The translations under genes were made by a program, and so were the position numbers. A stretch of DNA of 64,000 bases from Sporosarcina aquimarina (GTDB taxonomy: Bacteria > Bacillota > Bacilli > Bacillales_A > Planococcaceae): the NCBI RefSeq assembly GCF_023715615.1, contig NZ_JAMBOM010000001.1:682001-746000 (forward strand), given 5' to 3'. Shown in pieces: positions 55,361 to 63,016 of the stretch. Under the pieces are notes generated by a model that saw only the letters and a program-made list of their open reading frames with translations, searched no databases and was not told where the DNA came from. Position 1 is the stretch's first letter, and each line of letters starts with the position of its first letter.

Positions 55361-56734
55361 ATGGAAACAATAGAGGACCGCAATGAAGAAGTGGATTTCA
55401 ACGAGGAGAAGCTACGGGAAGATTTAGAACGGCAAGATATAAAAGCGTTCCGAGATGAGTATTTGCTACTCCATCCTTATGATCGCGCAATCTTCTATGA
55501 AGAGGCTGGAGCTGACCTGCGGAAAACGATGTACTACTTCTTATCACCTAAAGAAATGGCGGAGATTTTTGAAACAAGTGAAATTGATGAAGATGAATAC
55601 GAAGAGTTCCTTCAGGAGATGGAGGCGACGTATGCCGCAGAGATGATTTCTTACATGTTTGTGGATAACGCGGTCGATGTCCTGAAAGAACTCGATAAGT
55701 CTCAAAGTGTTAGCTATTTGACACTCATGGACAAAGAAGCAGCTGCTCAAATCAAGGAGCTATTGCACTACGAAGAGCACACTGCTGGATCGATCATGAC
55801 GACTGAATACGTAACAGTTCCCCAGAACTCCACTGTTCGATCTGCCATGAATATCCTTCGCATTCAGGCTCCAAGTGCTGAAACAATTTACTACGTCTTT
55901 GTTGTGGATGACGACAACCGACTAACTGGGGTTGTATCGTTACGTGACTTAATCACCTCTGAAGAAGATGTCCTGATTAACTCCATTATGAATGAACGTG
56001 TTGTTAGCGTACTCGTGTCAGACGATCAGGAAGACGTTGCCCGTACAACTCAAGACTATAATCTACTTGCTGTACCAGTTGTGGATTTCCAGCAACATAT
56101 ACTCGGAATTGTTACAGTCGATGACGTGCTCGATGTCCTCGAAGAAGAGGCATCGGATGACTATTCGAAATTAGCCGGTGTATCAAATATGGATACATTT
56201 GACAAAAACTCCCTCTCGGCAGCGAAGAAACGAGTACCATGGCTTATTATTTTGCTCATACTTGGGATGATTACTGCGAATTTAATTGATATGTTTACTG
56301 ACACAATTTCCCAAGTAGCCTTACTGGCAGCATTTATTCCTTTAATTGCAGGAACTGCTGGTAACAGTGGTACACAGGCTCTGGCCGTTGCGGTCCGAGG
56401 AATTGCAACACGTGATATTGAAGAAGAAAGTAAGTTCAAATTATTAATAAGAGAAGCGGGAACCGGCCTAATTACTGGATTTATATGTGGAGTCTTTGTA
56501 ATCGGCTTGATCTTTTTCTGGAAACACGAATTGGTGATTGGAATGCTAGTCGGAGCCGCAATTTTCGTATCAATTTTTGCGGCAACTATATCCGGGTCGT
56601 TCATCCCTTTGTTTATGCACAAAATGAAGATTGATCCGGCTGTCGCTTCAGGTCCGTTTATTACCACATTGAATGACTTAATTAGTATTTTAATTTACTT
56701 AGGTTTAGCGACTACATTCATTAACCTATTATAA
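55361..56734 (+). CDS. mgtE: Magnesium transporter MgtE
   Basis: A Mg2+ channel of 457 residues. An N-terminal regulatory domain (about 15-125), two CBS domains (about 130-255) and five C-terminal membrane helices are present. The pore motif lies in FIPLIAGTAGNSGTQALAVAVRG. AAGGAAGG is 8 nt before ATG 55361; a GTG at 55334, also with a good site, would add nine residues. The short upstream gap leaves no room for an M-box riboswitch, so control is probably post-translational through the CBS domains. Confidence 0.94.
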   Translation: METIEDRNEEVDFNEEKLREDLERQDIKAFRDEYLLLHPYDRAIFYEEAGADLRKTMYYFLSPKEMAEIFETSEIDEDEYEEFLQEMEATYAAEMISYMFVDNAVDVLKELDKSQSVSYLTLMDKEAAAQIKELLHYEEHTAGSIMTTEYVTVPQNSTVRSAMNILRIQAPSAETIYYVFVVDDDNRLTGVVSLRDLITSEEDVLINSIMNERVVSVLVSDDQEDVARTTQDYNLLAVPVVDFQQHILGIVTVDDVLDVLEEEASDDYSKLAGVSNMDTFDKNSLSAAKKRVPWLIILLILGMITANLIDMFTDTISQVALLAAFIPLIAGTAGNSGTQALAVAVRGIATRDIEEESKFKLLIREAGTGLITGFICGVFVIGLIFFWKHELVIGMLVGAAIFVSIFAATISGSFIPLFMHKMKIDPAVASGPFITTLNDLISILIYLGLATTFINLL

Positions 56735-56741
56735 CGTCAGT

Positions 56742-56769
56742 CACCCATGGGCAGATGTTGCATATAATG
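56742..56769 (+). promoter_or_regulatory. Predicted sigma-K promoter of cotO
   Basis: CAC (AC at 56743-56744), then 16 nt, then CATATAATG (56761-56769), close to the sigma-K consensus AC-N16-CATANNNTA. It fits late mother-cell expression of a coat gene. Confidence 0.55.
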
Positions 56770-56782
56770 CAGTAAAAAGGAT

Positions 56783-57202
56783 GTGGCGCATATTTCACTT
56801 CAAGTTCCTTTACTGTTCATCGACGGGCCCCCTATGGTAACGATTGTCGAGGTTGTTAAAGAAGAGAGTACGTCCATTTATTGGTCAGGTAATGAACCTG
56901 AACTAATGGAACAAAACGAACAATTGCAAGAAGCAACTGTGCCTCAACAAGTGATTGAAGCAACGGGGGATTCTCGGCTAGTCAAAAAGTTACGTTACTT
57001 AGCTGAACCGTTTCCACGCAATGCATATCGCCCTCTTCAATTTTTAGTGAACGGGCAATTACTGACAGGCGGTATTTCCGCTATGACCGATTCACAGATT
57101 GCGATTGAAGTGAAGCAAGAAAGCAAAGATATGGACGAAATTCGAACGCTGGACTTGCAGGAAATCGAAGAAGTGTTTTGGAAAGGTACCCCGTTCACGT
57201 GA
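56783..57202 (+). CDS. cotO: CotO-like spore coat morphogenetic protein
   Basis: A 139-residue soluble protein. The C-terminal part, LRYLAEPFPRNAYRPLQFLVNGQLLTGGI, and DLQEIEEVFWKG, match the CotO (YjbX) family, which controls assembly of the outer coat and crust with CotZ and CotY. The convergent cotZ supports the call. The start is uncertain: GTG 56783 has a poorly spaced AAAGG, and the predicted sigma-K transcript would begin only a few bases upstream. Confidence 0.8.
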   Translation: MAHISLQVPLLFIDGPPMVTIVEVVKEESTSIYWSGNEPELMEQNEQLQEATVPQQVIEATGDSRLVKKLRYLAEPFPRNAYRPLQFLVNGQLLTGGISAMTDSQIAIEVKQESKDMDEIRTLDLQEIEEVFWKGTPFT

Positions 57203-57207
57203 AACAA

Positions 57208-57242
57208 AGCGTCTCAGGCTAAGTCGTCTGAGACGTTTTTTA
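57208..57242 (+). terminator. Rho-independent terminator after cotO
   Basis: CGTCTCAG / CTGAGACG perfect stem and six T. Confidence 0.9.
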
Positions 57243-57244
57243 AT

Positions 57245-57284
57245 AAAATTAAAAAGGAGACTACCCAAGTGGGTAGTCTCCTTT
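57245..57284 (-). terminator. Rho-independent terminator after cotZ
   Basis: On the minus strand AAAGGAGACTACCC pairs with GGGTAGTCTCCTTT with a 4-nt loop, followed by TTTAATTTTA. Confidence 0.88.
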
Positions 57285-57305
57285 CGAGCATCGCGGGGAG
57301 GATGC

Positions 57306-57842
57306 TTATGCTGGTGTATTGCACTGTGTAACAAATGTATCTGTAATACATTGGATTGCACAGAAGCAATTCAAGTCAACTGTGATACAAGACTTTGTTG
57401 CTCTGAAGCGCTCAACTTTGCAAAGTTTATCCAGACAAACTTTGCCGCAATCTGTAATGTCGACCGGTTTTCCGTCTTTATCTAGAGGCTCAAGCACCAT
57501 CAGGGTTGCGCAGCAATTGTCAAAGATGTTTTGAACTCTGAAGAATACAGAGAAACAATTGATGCCATGATGTGTATGGCTCTTCGGGCGGAACATCGCT
57601 TTAAAGAAGTCACCGTCTTCTGTTAACAGTGAGAACACCCGTGTATTAAAGCGTTCGTTCGCAGGGTTAACCAAGCTGCCTAAAGGTCGCATGAAACAGT
57701 CTGTATCGCAGTCGAAGCAGTCGTCGTCTCTATGCGTATCCTGAAGGCGTTTAATGAAGCGAACTGCCTCACAAACACAGTGTCCTTGAATTGGATTCAC
57801 CTTATCCCCCGTATTTTCGTTCTTTCCACATCCACAACTCAT
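57306..57842 (-). CDS. cotZ: Cysteine-rich spore coat/exosporium protein CotZ/CotY
   Basis: A 178-residue protein with many cysteines, about 11% of residues, starting MSCGCGKNE. The CotZ/CotY/ExsY family pattern (HCVCEAVRFIKRLQD, DCDTDCFMRPL, CFSVFFRVQNIFDNCCATLMVLEPL) is plain. These proteins self-assemble through disulfides into the spore crust or exosporium basal layer. GGAGG lies before the start, and a sigma-K-like -10 is upstream. It is convergent with cotO. Confidence 0.93.
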   Translation of the reverse strand: MSCGCGKNENTGDKVNPIQGHCVCEAVRFIKRLQDTHRDDDCFDCDTDCFMRPLGSLVNPANERFNTRVFSLLTEDGDFFKAMFRPKSHTHHGINCFSVFFRVQNIFDNCCATLMVLEPLDKDGKPVDITDCGKVCLDKLCKVERFRATKSCITVDLNCFCAIQCITDTFVTQCNTPA

Positions 57843-57872
57843 TGATCATTTCCTCCTCTCGTTTGTTCTCTA

Positions 57873-57881
57873 TACCTTATG
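57873..57881 (-). promoter_or_regulatory. Sigma-K-like -10 element of cotZ
   Basis: CATAAGGTA on the minus strand fits CATANNNTA exactly, about 30 nt before the cotZ start. The -35 AC is not clear. Confidence 0.5.
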
Positions 57882-57919
57882 GCTTTCAGCTACCTATTGG
57901 CAGGGCGCTTGAACCGTTT

Positions 57920-57950
57920 TGAATAAAATGCATGCAAAACAGACATACTG
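57920..57950 (+). promoter_or_regulatory. Predicted sigma-G promoter of the spoVA operon
   Basis: TGAATA (57920-57925), 18 nt, CATACTG (57944-57950), nearly the sigma-G consensus TGNATA-N17/18-CATACTA. This fits forespore expression of spoVA genes. Confidence 0.75.
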
Positions 57951-57966
57951 GTGAAAAAAGGAGGGG

Positions 57967-58368
57967 ATGGCGATTCGTAAAATACTGCTCCTTGTATTCA
58001 TCTTAGTTCTGCTGACGGGTTGCTCGACTTCGGTTGGTTTTAAAACCGTTAATACAACAGATATAGATGAACAACAAGCAGAAACGTTGTTGAAAGAAGA
58101 TAAACGGATAAAAAATGCAGTTATGCTGATCCATGATGATCGGTTGATTGCAGGGTTACGAGTGAATACTTTTGAGAGATTTTCAAAGCGTAAGATTGCC
58201 AAGGAACTTTCGAAAGAGCTGAAAAAAATGTATCCAGACCTAAAAATTACGGTATCTGCAGATAGCAAAGTACTGTTAGAAACAAACAAGTTAATCGAAC
58301 AAGAGAATGAACAGAACTATGTAAAACAGATGAAAAAAATTAGTGCATTGGTAAAGGAAGAGACTTAA
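57967..58368 (+). CDS. YhcN/YlaJ-like sporulation lipoprotein
   Basis: A 133-residue precursor with a signal peptide and lipobox LLTGC (Cys about 19). It continues with a YhcN/YlaJ-type domain (KNAVMLIHDDRLIAGLRVNTFERFSKRKIAKEL). Such lipoproteins sit in the inner spore membrane and accompany spoVA genes. GGAGGGG precedes the ATG at unusually short distance. The stop shares one base with the spoVAC start (TAATG), so it belongs to the same operon, transcribed from the sigma-G promoter. Confidence 0.83.
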   Translation: MAIRKILLLVFILVLLTGCSTSVGFKTVNTTDIDEQQAETLLKEDKRIKNAVMLIHDDRLIAGLRVNTFERFSKRKIAKELSKELKKMYPDLKITVSADSKVLLETNKLIEQENEQNYVKQMKKISALVKEET

Positions 58369-58823
58369 TGGATGAAAAAAAATACCAGCAACTTGAACAA
58401 CAGATTACACCTAAGCCGAAGTATTTAAAAAATTGCATAGCTGCCTTTTTAGTCGGAGGTTTTATTTGCTTTATTGGTCAATTTGTCGCGCTATTTTATA
58501 TCAGTTATTTTGACTTTACCGAACGTACTGCAAGTAATCCGACTGTCGCGACGATGATATTCATCTCCATGCTATTGACTGGATTTGGCTACTATAAAAA
58601 AATTGCTCAGGTCGGTGGAGCAGGAAGTGCTGTACCCATTACGGGATTTGGAAATGCCATGATATCCGCCGCAATCGAACACAGATCTGAAGGATACGTA
58701 TTAGGTGTCGGTGGTAATATGTTTAAACTGGCAGGTTCCGTCATTCTATATGGTGTCTTTTCGGCATTTGTAGTTGCTCTCATTAAAACGGTACTCGTTG
58801 GATTAGGAGTGGTATCTTGGTAA
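58368..58823 (+). CDS. spoVAC: Stage V sporulation protein AC
   Basis: A 151-residue inner-spore-membrane protein with four helices, part of the channel for dipicolinic acid. The FLVGGFICFIGQFVALFY and VGGAGSAVPITGFGNAMISAA motifs are typical of SpoVAC; the latter recurs in SpoVAE. In B. subtilis SpoVAC acts as a mechanosensitive channel during germination. The stop overlaps the spoVAD start. Confidence 0.96.
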   Translation: MDEKKYQQLEQQITPKPKYLKNCIAAFLVGGFICFIGQFVALFYISYFDFTERTASNPTVATMIFISMLLTGFGYYKKIAQVGGAGSAVPITGFGNAMISAAIEHRSEGYVLGVGGNMFKLAGSVILYGVFSAFVVALIKTVLVGLGVVSW

Positions 58824-59824
58824 ACAAACGAGGGTTATTGACATTTGCATCCAATCCTGTGATTGCATCAACTGGTGTCACGGTTGGGCCATTGGAGATG
58901 AAGAAGAGTCCCTTTTCCAAGTATGCCGATAAGAATTATGACGATGAGCGTTGCGGATTAAAGACGAATGAGCAAGGTCATGCAAAAATGATGGAAGATG
59001 CTTGTATGATCGCATTGAGTAAGCTGGACAAGACCCCATCAGATGCCGAATTTGTATTGATGGGTGATTTAGTTAACGAAATGACTCCTTCAAACTTTGC
59101 AGCAAGCACAATTGGGATTCCTTATCTGGGGATGTTTTCAGCTTGTGCAACTTCTGTTTCCTCTCTACTAATGGCTGCCTTGTTGACGGAATCTGGAATG
59201 GCTGAATTAGTAGTAGCGGGTTCCTCCAGTCAGCATAATGCTATTGAACGTCAATTTCGTTATCCCGTTCAATACGGAAGTCAAAAAGGGGCTACTGCTC
59301 AATGGACTGTAAGTGCAGCAGGAGTAGCTACGATTATCCCTCATATAGAAGGAGCGCCAATTATTACGTGCGGAACAATTGGTATTGTAACGGATTTAGG
59401 ATTGACTGATCCTTTAAATATGGGAGCCGCTATGGCACCAGCTGCTGCAGATACATTTAAACGCCATCTGGAAGGTCATGGTTCCACGGTTGAAGACTAT
59501 GATTTGATTATGACAGGGGATTTAGGAAAAATCGGATTCGAGCTATTTAAAACGTTACTTGATCGTTGGGAATATGATGTTTCAAGTGTTTTTCGTGATG
59601 CTGGAGCAGAATACTATGGTAAACATCCAGAATTTCTTGCGGGAGCCAGTGGTTCCGGATGTTCGGCATCTGCTTATTTCACTGAAGTGTATGATAAGCT
59701 GCTGTCCGGAACATACAAGCGTGTACTACTAATTGCTACCGGTTCCCTGATGTCCCCCCTATCTTATCAGCAAGGCGATACGATTCCCTGTATTGCTCAT
59801 GCAGTGGAAATCCAAATGAAATGA
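58817..59824 (+). CDS. spoVAD: Stage V sporulation protein AD
   Basis: A 335-residue thiolase-fold protein that binds Ca-dipicolinate on the spore inner membrane. The FSACATSVSSLLMAALL segment corresponds to the thiolase nucleophile region, and GSGCSASAYFTEVYDKLLSG is conserved in SpoVAD. The start is TTG with AGGAGTGG upstream, overlapping the spoVAC stop by 7 nt. In B. subtilis SpoVAD is required for dipicolinate uptake in the spore. Confidence 0.96.
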   Translation: MVNKRGLLTFASNPVIASTGVTVGPLEMKKSPFSKYADKNYDDERCGLKTNEQGHAKMMEDACMIALSKLDKTPSDAEFVLMGDLVNEMTPSNFAASTIGIPYLGMFSACATSVSSLLMAALLTESGMAELVVAGSSSQHNAIERQFRYPVQYGSQKGATAQWTVSAAGVATIIPHIEGAPIITCGTIGIVTDLGLTDPLNMGAAMAPAAADTFKRHLEGHGSTVEDYDLIMTGDLGKIGFELFKTLLDRWEYDVSSVFRDAGAEYYGKHPEFLAGASGSGCSASAYFTEVYDKLLSGTYKRVLLIATGSLMSPLSYQQGDTIPCIAHAVEIQMK

Positions 59825-59834
59825 GTGGTTTGAA

Positions 59835-60197
59835 TTGCTTTCCATTTTTATAACAAGTTTTATAGTCGGTGGACTGATTTGTGTCATCGGGCAGTTGATG
59901 ATGGACGTGGGGAAACTCACCCCGGCACATACATTGTGTACATTAGTGGTTGCAGGCTCTATTTTGGATGGTTTCGGACTGTATGAACCGCTCATCGACT
60001 TTGCTGGTACAGGTGCAACGATTCCAATTACATCTTTTGGGAATGCACTAACACACGGTGCCCTAGCTGAGGCAGAAAAGCATGGCATCATAGGTGTTTT
60101 GACTGGAATGTTTGAAGTAACCAGTTCAGGTATCAGTGCTGCCATCATATTCGGATTCGTCGCTTCCCTAGTATTTAAGTCAAAAGGGACCATCTAA
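59835..60197 (+). CDS. spoVAEB: Stage V sporulation protein AE (AEB type)
   Basis: A 120-residue membrane protein with about four helices. FIVGGLICVIGQLMMDVGKLTPAH and the FAGTGATIPITSFGNALTHGA motif identify SpoVAEB. It is paralogous to SpoVAC. The start is TTG, coupled closely to spoVAD (10 nt). The operon ends here: no spoVAA, spoVAB, spoVAEA or spoVAF is present, which resembles the compact yhcN-AC-AD-AEB set. Confidence 0.94.
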   Translation: MLSIFITSFIVGGLICVIGQLMMDVGKLTPAHTLCTLVVAGSILDGFGLYEPLIDFAGTGATIPITSFGNALTHGALAEAEKHGIIGVLTGMFEVTSSGISAAIIFGFVASLVFKSKGTI

Positions 60198-60251
60198 AAC
60201 CTCAACAAAAAATAAATATGCGAATGTCCCGCCCGCTTCGCTGTGTCTTTG

Positions 60252-60260
60252 CATAGGATA
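60252..60260 (+). promoter_or_regulatory. Sigma-K-like -10 element of the YjcZ-like gene and spoVIF
   Basis: CATAGGATA fits CATANNNTA exactly, 26 nt before the start at 60286. No clear AC -35 lies upstream. Late mother-cell expression is plausible. Confidence 0.45.
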
Positions 60261-60285
60261 CAGAGAAGAGAGGGGGGATTTTCTT

Positions 60286-60426
60286 ATGTACGGAAACTAT
60301 TGTTACGGAGAACCGCGTTATGAAGGTGCATATGACCGTGGTTGTAATCATGGAGGCGGCTCTACGTTCGTTTTGCTAGTCGTTTTGTTCATTTTGCTAA
60401 TTATTGTTGGAAGTACGTTCTGCTAA
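60286..60426 (+). CDS. YjcZ-like small spore membrane peptide
   Basis: A 46-residue peptide with a Gly/Tyr/Cys-rich N-terminal part (MYGNYCYGEPRYEG) and one membrane helix ending LFILLIIVGSTFC. This is the typical layout of the YjcZ family of small sporulation proteins. AGAGGGGGG lies about 9 nt upstream. It is followed by spoVIF after 22 nt. Confidence 0.82.
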   Translation: MYGNYCYGEPRYEGAYDRGCNHGGGSTFVLLVVLFILLIIVGSTFC

Positions 60427-60448
60427 ATGAGAGGGGGGAACTAGGAGT

Positions 60449-60700
60449 ATGAATGACTCCTTCTTCAAGAAAATAGAATCTAAAACTGGTGTGCCGATGA
60501 CGGAAGTATTTGCACTAGCGAATGCAATCCAACATGCTGATTTTAAAGACGAACGACAAGTGAGACGAATTATTCAAAATGTCGGGATGCTTGCCAATAA
60601 AAATGTACCTCAACATTTAGAAGATGAACTTGTCAATTCACTTGTTTCAAGTGGTCAGCCTGTAAATATTGCAGATATTCAAAGGATGTTAGGGAAGTAA
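60449..60700 (+). CDS. spoVIF: Stage VI sporulation protein F
   Basis: An 83-residue cytosolic protein matching SpoVIF (YjcC): FFKKIESKTGVPMTEVFALANAIQ-type start, DERQVRRIIQNVGMLAN, and DIQRMLGK end. B. subtilis SpoVIF is needed for proper coat assembly and GerE activity late in sporulation. GAGGGGGG lies upstream. It probably forms a small operon with the YjcZ-like gene. Confidence 0.9.
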   Translation: MNDSFFKKIESKTGVPMTEVFALANAIQHADFKDERQVRRIIQNVGMLANKNVPQHLEDELVNSLVSSGQPVNIADIQRMLGK

Positions 60701-60772
60701 AGAAATAGGTTTAACTTCTCTAACAACCGGGTACAGTGAACTAACAACTTAACGAGAAGGAAGGTGGAGGCA

Positions 60773-61084
60773 ATGGGTTACCTGCTGCCGATTCAGAACA
60801 TCCAATCACAAATGTATGCAAACCGCTTGGAGGAAGCTTCGCCTGCAGTTTCTTATATTGACAGAGTCCAATCTATTAAATCACAGGCAGAATATGAAGA
60901 ATGGCAACGAGTTCTTCGGCGAGAGCGGGAAAGGAATTCTGAAGAGGAGTTTGGTGGAATTGCGAATCAGCAACGACCATTGTCTCCGGCAAAAAAAGGT
61001 TTCATCCAACCGGATCCAACTATTTTGTCAAAACAAGTTGCGGCAGTGGTAGGAAAAGGTCTGGCTGTAAACGAATACGCATAA
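60773..61084 (+). CDS. Hypothetical protein in the sporulation cluster
   Basis: A 103-residue hydrophilic protein beginning MGYLLPIQNIQSQMYANRLEE, without signal or membrane segment. A charged RRERERNSEEE stretch (about 49-60) is followed by a tail that could be disordered. I do not recognise a family. AAGGTGGAGG lies 2-5 nt upstream of the chosen ATG; the frame is open to 60764. It lies 72 nt behind spoVIF and before a terminator, so co-transcription in sporulation is possible. Confidence 0.65.
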   Translation: MGYLLPIQNIQSQMYANRLEEASPAVSYIDRVQSIKSQAEYEEWQRVLRRERERNSEEEFGGIANQQRPLSPAKKGFIQPDPTILSKQVAAVVGKGLAVNEYA

Positions 61085-61096
61085 TAAGCACCCTCA

Positions 61097-61135
61097 TTAA
61101 AAGCCCCATTCCAAAACTTGGAATGGGGCTTTTCA
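61097..61135. terminator. Bidirectional terminator between convergent genes
   Basis: A perfect 14-bp stem AAAAGCCCCATTCC / GGAATGGGGCTTTT can end the upstream plus-strand gene and yjcF on the minus strand. Confidence 0.9.
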
Positions 61136-61140
61136 ATAGT

Positions 61141-61581
61141 TTAAAGTGCTGGGTCCATTTGTTTTTCCATGGCGCGATGGGGAATATCCGCATCCATGAA
61201 TTCGGGAGAAGTGACTCCATACCCAAGTTTCTCGTAAAAAGGAATTGCATAAGACTGGGCATTCAACAAGATTTTTTGAATGCCAGTCTTTTTTGCATGT
61301 TCCTCAAGAGCGTTCATAATCAGTACACCGAGGTGTTGACCCCGATACTCTTTTAATACACAAACACGTTCTACTTTTCCCACTTCGCTTGCGATACTTC
61401 TGATGCGGCCAGCAGCGATGGCTTTAGGACCATCATAGACGACAAAATGGGATGCAGACATGTCGTGTTCGTCGATTTCCATCGTTAGGGGAACCCCTTG
61501 CTCTTCTACAAATACTTTCTTCCGTACAGTAAATGCAGCTTCACGTTCCTGTTCTGACGCGGCAATCTTTACCTCGTACAA
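61141..61581 (-). CDS. yjcF: GNAT N-acetyltransferase (YjcF-like)
   Basis: A 146-residue acetyltransferase of the GNAT fold. The acetyl-CoA-binding motif A (VCVLKEYRGQHLGVLIM, about 75-91) and the LNAQSYAIPFYEKLGY motif are visible. The start EQEREAAFTVRKKVFVEEQGVP is typical of the ElaA/YjcF group. Substrate is unknown. It begins one base beyond the yjcG stop, so it is the last gene of a yjcH-yjcG-yjcF group. Confidence 0.9.
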   Translation of the reverse strand: MYEVKIAASEQEREAAFTVRKKVFVEEQGVPLTMEIDEHDMSASHFVVYDGPKAIAAGRIRSIASEVGKVERVCVLKEYRGQHLGVLIMNALEEHAKKTGIQKILLNAQSYAIPFYEKLGYGVTSPEFMDADIPHRAMEKQMDPAL

Positions 61582-61582
61582 A

Positions 61583-62101
61583 TCAGTTTTCCTCTTGTAG
61601 ACGGAACGTTTCGTATACTGTCCAAGAGCCGTCCTCTAGTTGATACAGAAGGTGAATGCGATCAATGACTTCTGAGTGATCTGCACCAAGCATCTTCAAC
61701 TGACCGATAATGTCGTCATGCTCACCGGAAGTTAGATTTTGAGCAATTGTGATGTGAGGAACGAACGCATATTGTGGGAGTGGACCGAAAAACTCATCAT
61801 TATTAAGAGCTTTGTGCAATGCAAGTAACTCCTCATTTGGGGCAACTTTAAAATATATAGTGTTTGTTATTGGCGCAAAAGAGCTAACTTTTGAAACGTT
61901 CAGTTCGAATGGCTTGTTTTTCATTGCGACGTTACGCAATGCTTCAGCCACTTCTCTAATTTCAGTTTCATCCGCTTCAAAAACACCTTTTACCGTCATA
62001 TGGGGAGTGATTTGAGCGTAGTGAGGATCATACCGTTTGCGATATCCATTTGCTAGATCTTGCAATTTTTTTGATGGAAATGCTACAACACCGTATTTCA
62101 T
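61583..62101 (-). CDS. yjcG: 2H phosphoesterase superfamily protein (YjcG-like)
   Basis: A 172-residue protein with the two diagnostic H-x-T/S-x motifs, HMTV (about 33) and HITI (about 116), of the 2H phosphoesterase/2'-5' RNA ligase-like superfamily. AGGAGG precedes the ATG. YjcG structure is known for B. subtilis, but its substrate is not established. It is flanked by yjcF and yjcH as in Bacillus. Confidence 0.93.
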   Translation of the reverse strand: MKYGVVAFPSKKLQDLANGYRKRYDPHYAQITPHMTVKGVFEADETEIREVAEALRNVAMKNKPFELNVSKVSSFAPITNTIYFKVAPNEELLALHKALNNDEFFGPLPQYAFVPHITIAQNLTSGEHDDIIGQLKMLGADHSEVIDRIHLLYQLEDGSWTVYETFRLQEEN

Positions 62102-62177
62102 GTAAAAAACCTCCTTAGGAAAGTGAAAACAATTCTTTTTTCAAGTATAGCAGAATTGTTTAGAATTGTCCGATTGG

Positions 62178-62903
62178 TTATTGTCCATATACCATTTGGA
62201 TAGCACGACGCACATCTGGTTGCCAATATTTCCAGGTATGCTCTCCATTAAATTCTTCATAGAAGTATGAAAATCCTTTATTTCCAAATAATTTATTGAG
62301 CGCACGATTCGGAGTCAAAAAGTCTTGTTTTCCATCTATCGTCGTAGCGACTTCAGTTTCTCCAGTTCCGATGACGTGATAAACCGATAGTCCAGATGGG
62401 TTCTTAGCTAAATTTACGGCTTCAAGCACGTTTTCGTCCACGTATGGAGAATGGAGTATGACTTTGCCAAAACAATTAGGGTATTGCACTGCAGCTTGTA
62501 ACGAGACGGTGGCAGCAAGAGAATCACCAATCAGCCCTCGTCCTCCACCAATTTGGTAAGTGGGATAATGTTCGTCTATATAAGGGACGAGTTCGTGGAC
62601 GAGGAAGCGGATGTAGTCTTTTTGACGATCTCCGTCAGGATGATACATTCTACGACGTTCAGCAACAGATTTGTATGGAATGCCAACAACAATGACATTT
62701 TCAATTTCATCCGTAGCTAAATAGTCGTCTATAACTTTCCCGATTCTTCCGTACTGAAAATAGTCTTTTCCATCTGATGCGAATAGGACAGAGTATTTAT
62801 ATAGTGGAGAATAATTATACGGAAGGTAAATGAGTAGCTCCATTTCTTCCTGAAGTTCATTGCTGTAAAATTGAATATCATGAATCTTTCCATTGTTCAT
62901 CAT
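62178..62903 (-). CDS. yjcH: Esterase-like alpha/beta hydrolase (YjcH)
   Basis: A 241-residue protein of the esterase D/enterochelin esterase-like family. The nucleophile elbow is GDSLA (about Ser 127), preceded by GGRGLIG; the histidine may be that in NGEHTWKYWQPD. YLPYNYSPLYKYSVLFASDGKDYF is typical for the group. GAGGGGG lies upstream of two adjacent ATGs (62903 and 62900). Substrate unknown. Confidence 0.9.
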   Translation of the reverse strand: MMNNGKIHDIQFYSNELQEEMELLIYLPYNYSPLYKYSVLFASDGKDYFQYGRIGKVIDDYLATDEIENVIVVGIPYKSVAERRRMYHPDGDRQKDYIRFLVHELVPYIDEHYPTYQIGGGRGLIGDSLAATVSLQAAVQYPNCFGKVILHSPYVDENVLEAVNLAKNPSGLSVYHVIGTGETEVATTIDGKQDFLTPNRALNKLFGNKGFSYFYEEFNGEHTWKYWQPDVRRAIQMVYGQ

Positions 62904-62933
62904 GTAACCCCCTCACAAGTCTATTCAAGGAAA

Positions 62934-62963
62934 TTGTAACATAGGATGGTTAGAGGGTATAAT
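62934..62963 (+). promoter_or_regulatory. Predicted sigma-A promoter of the PgpA-like gene
   Basis: TTGTAA (62934-62939), 18-nt spacer, TATAAT (62958-62963), 53 nt before the start. Confidence 0.6.
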
Positions 62964-63016
62964 GTGCACGATTGGTGGAAAGTCTGGCAGGTAGAAATTA
63001 GAAGGGGATGGTAGCT

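Noticed and set aside
56161-56667. 168-codon minus-strand frame antisense to mgtE
   Set aside because: It is a shadow of the membrane-coding part of mgtE; hydrophobic codon bias explains the open frame.
59759-60193. 144-codon minus-strand frame antisense to spoVAD and spoVAEB
   Set aside because: It mirrors two certain genes and has no ribosome-binding site or known motif.
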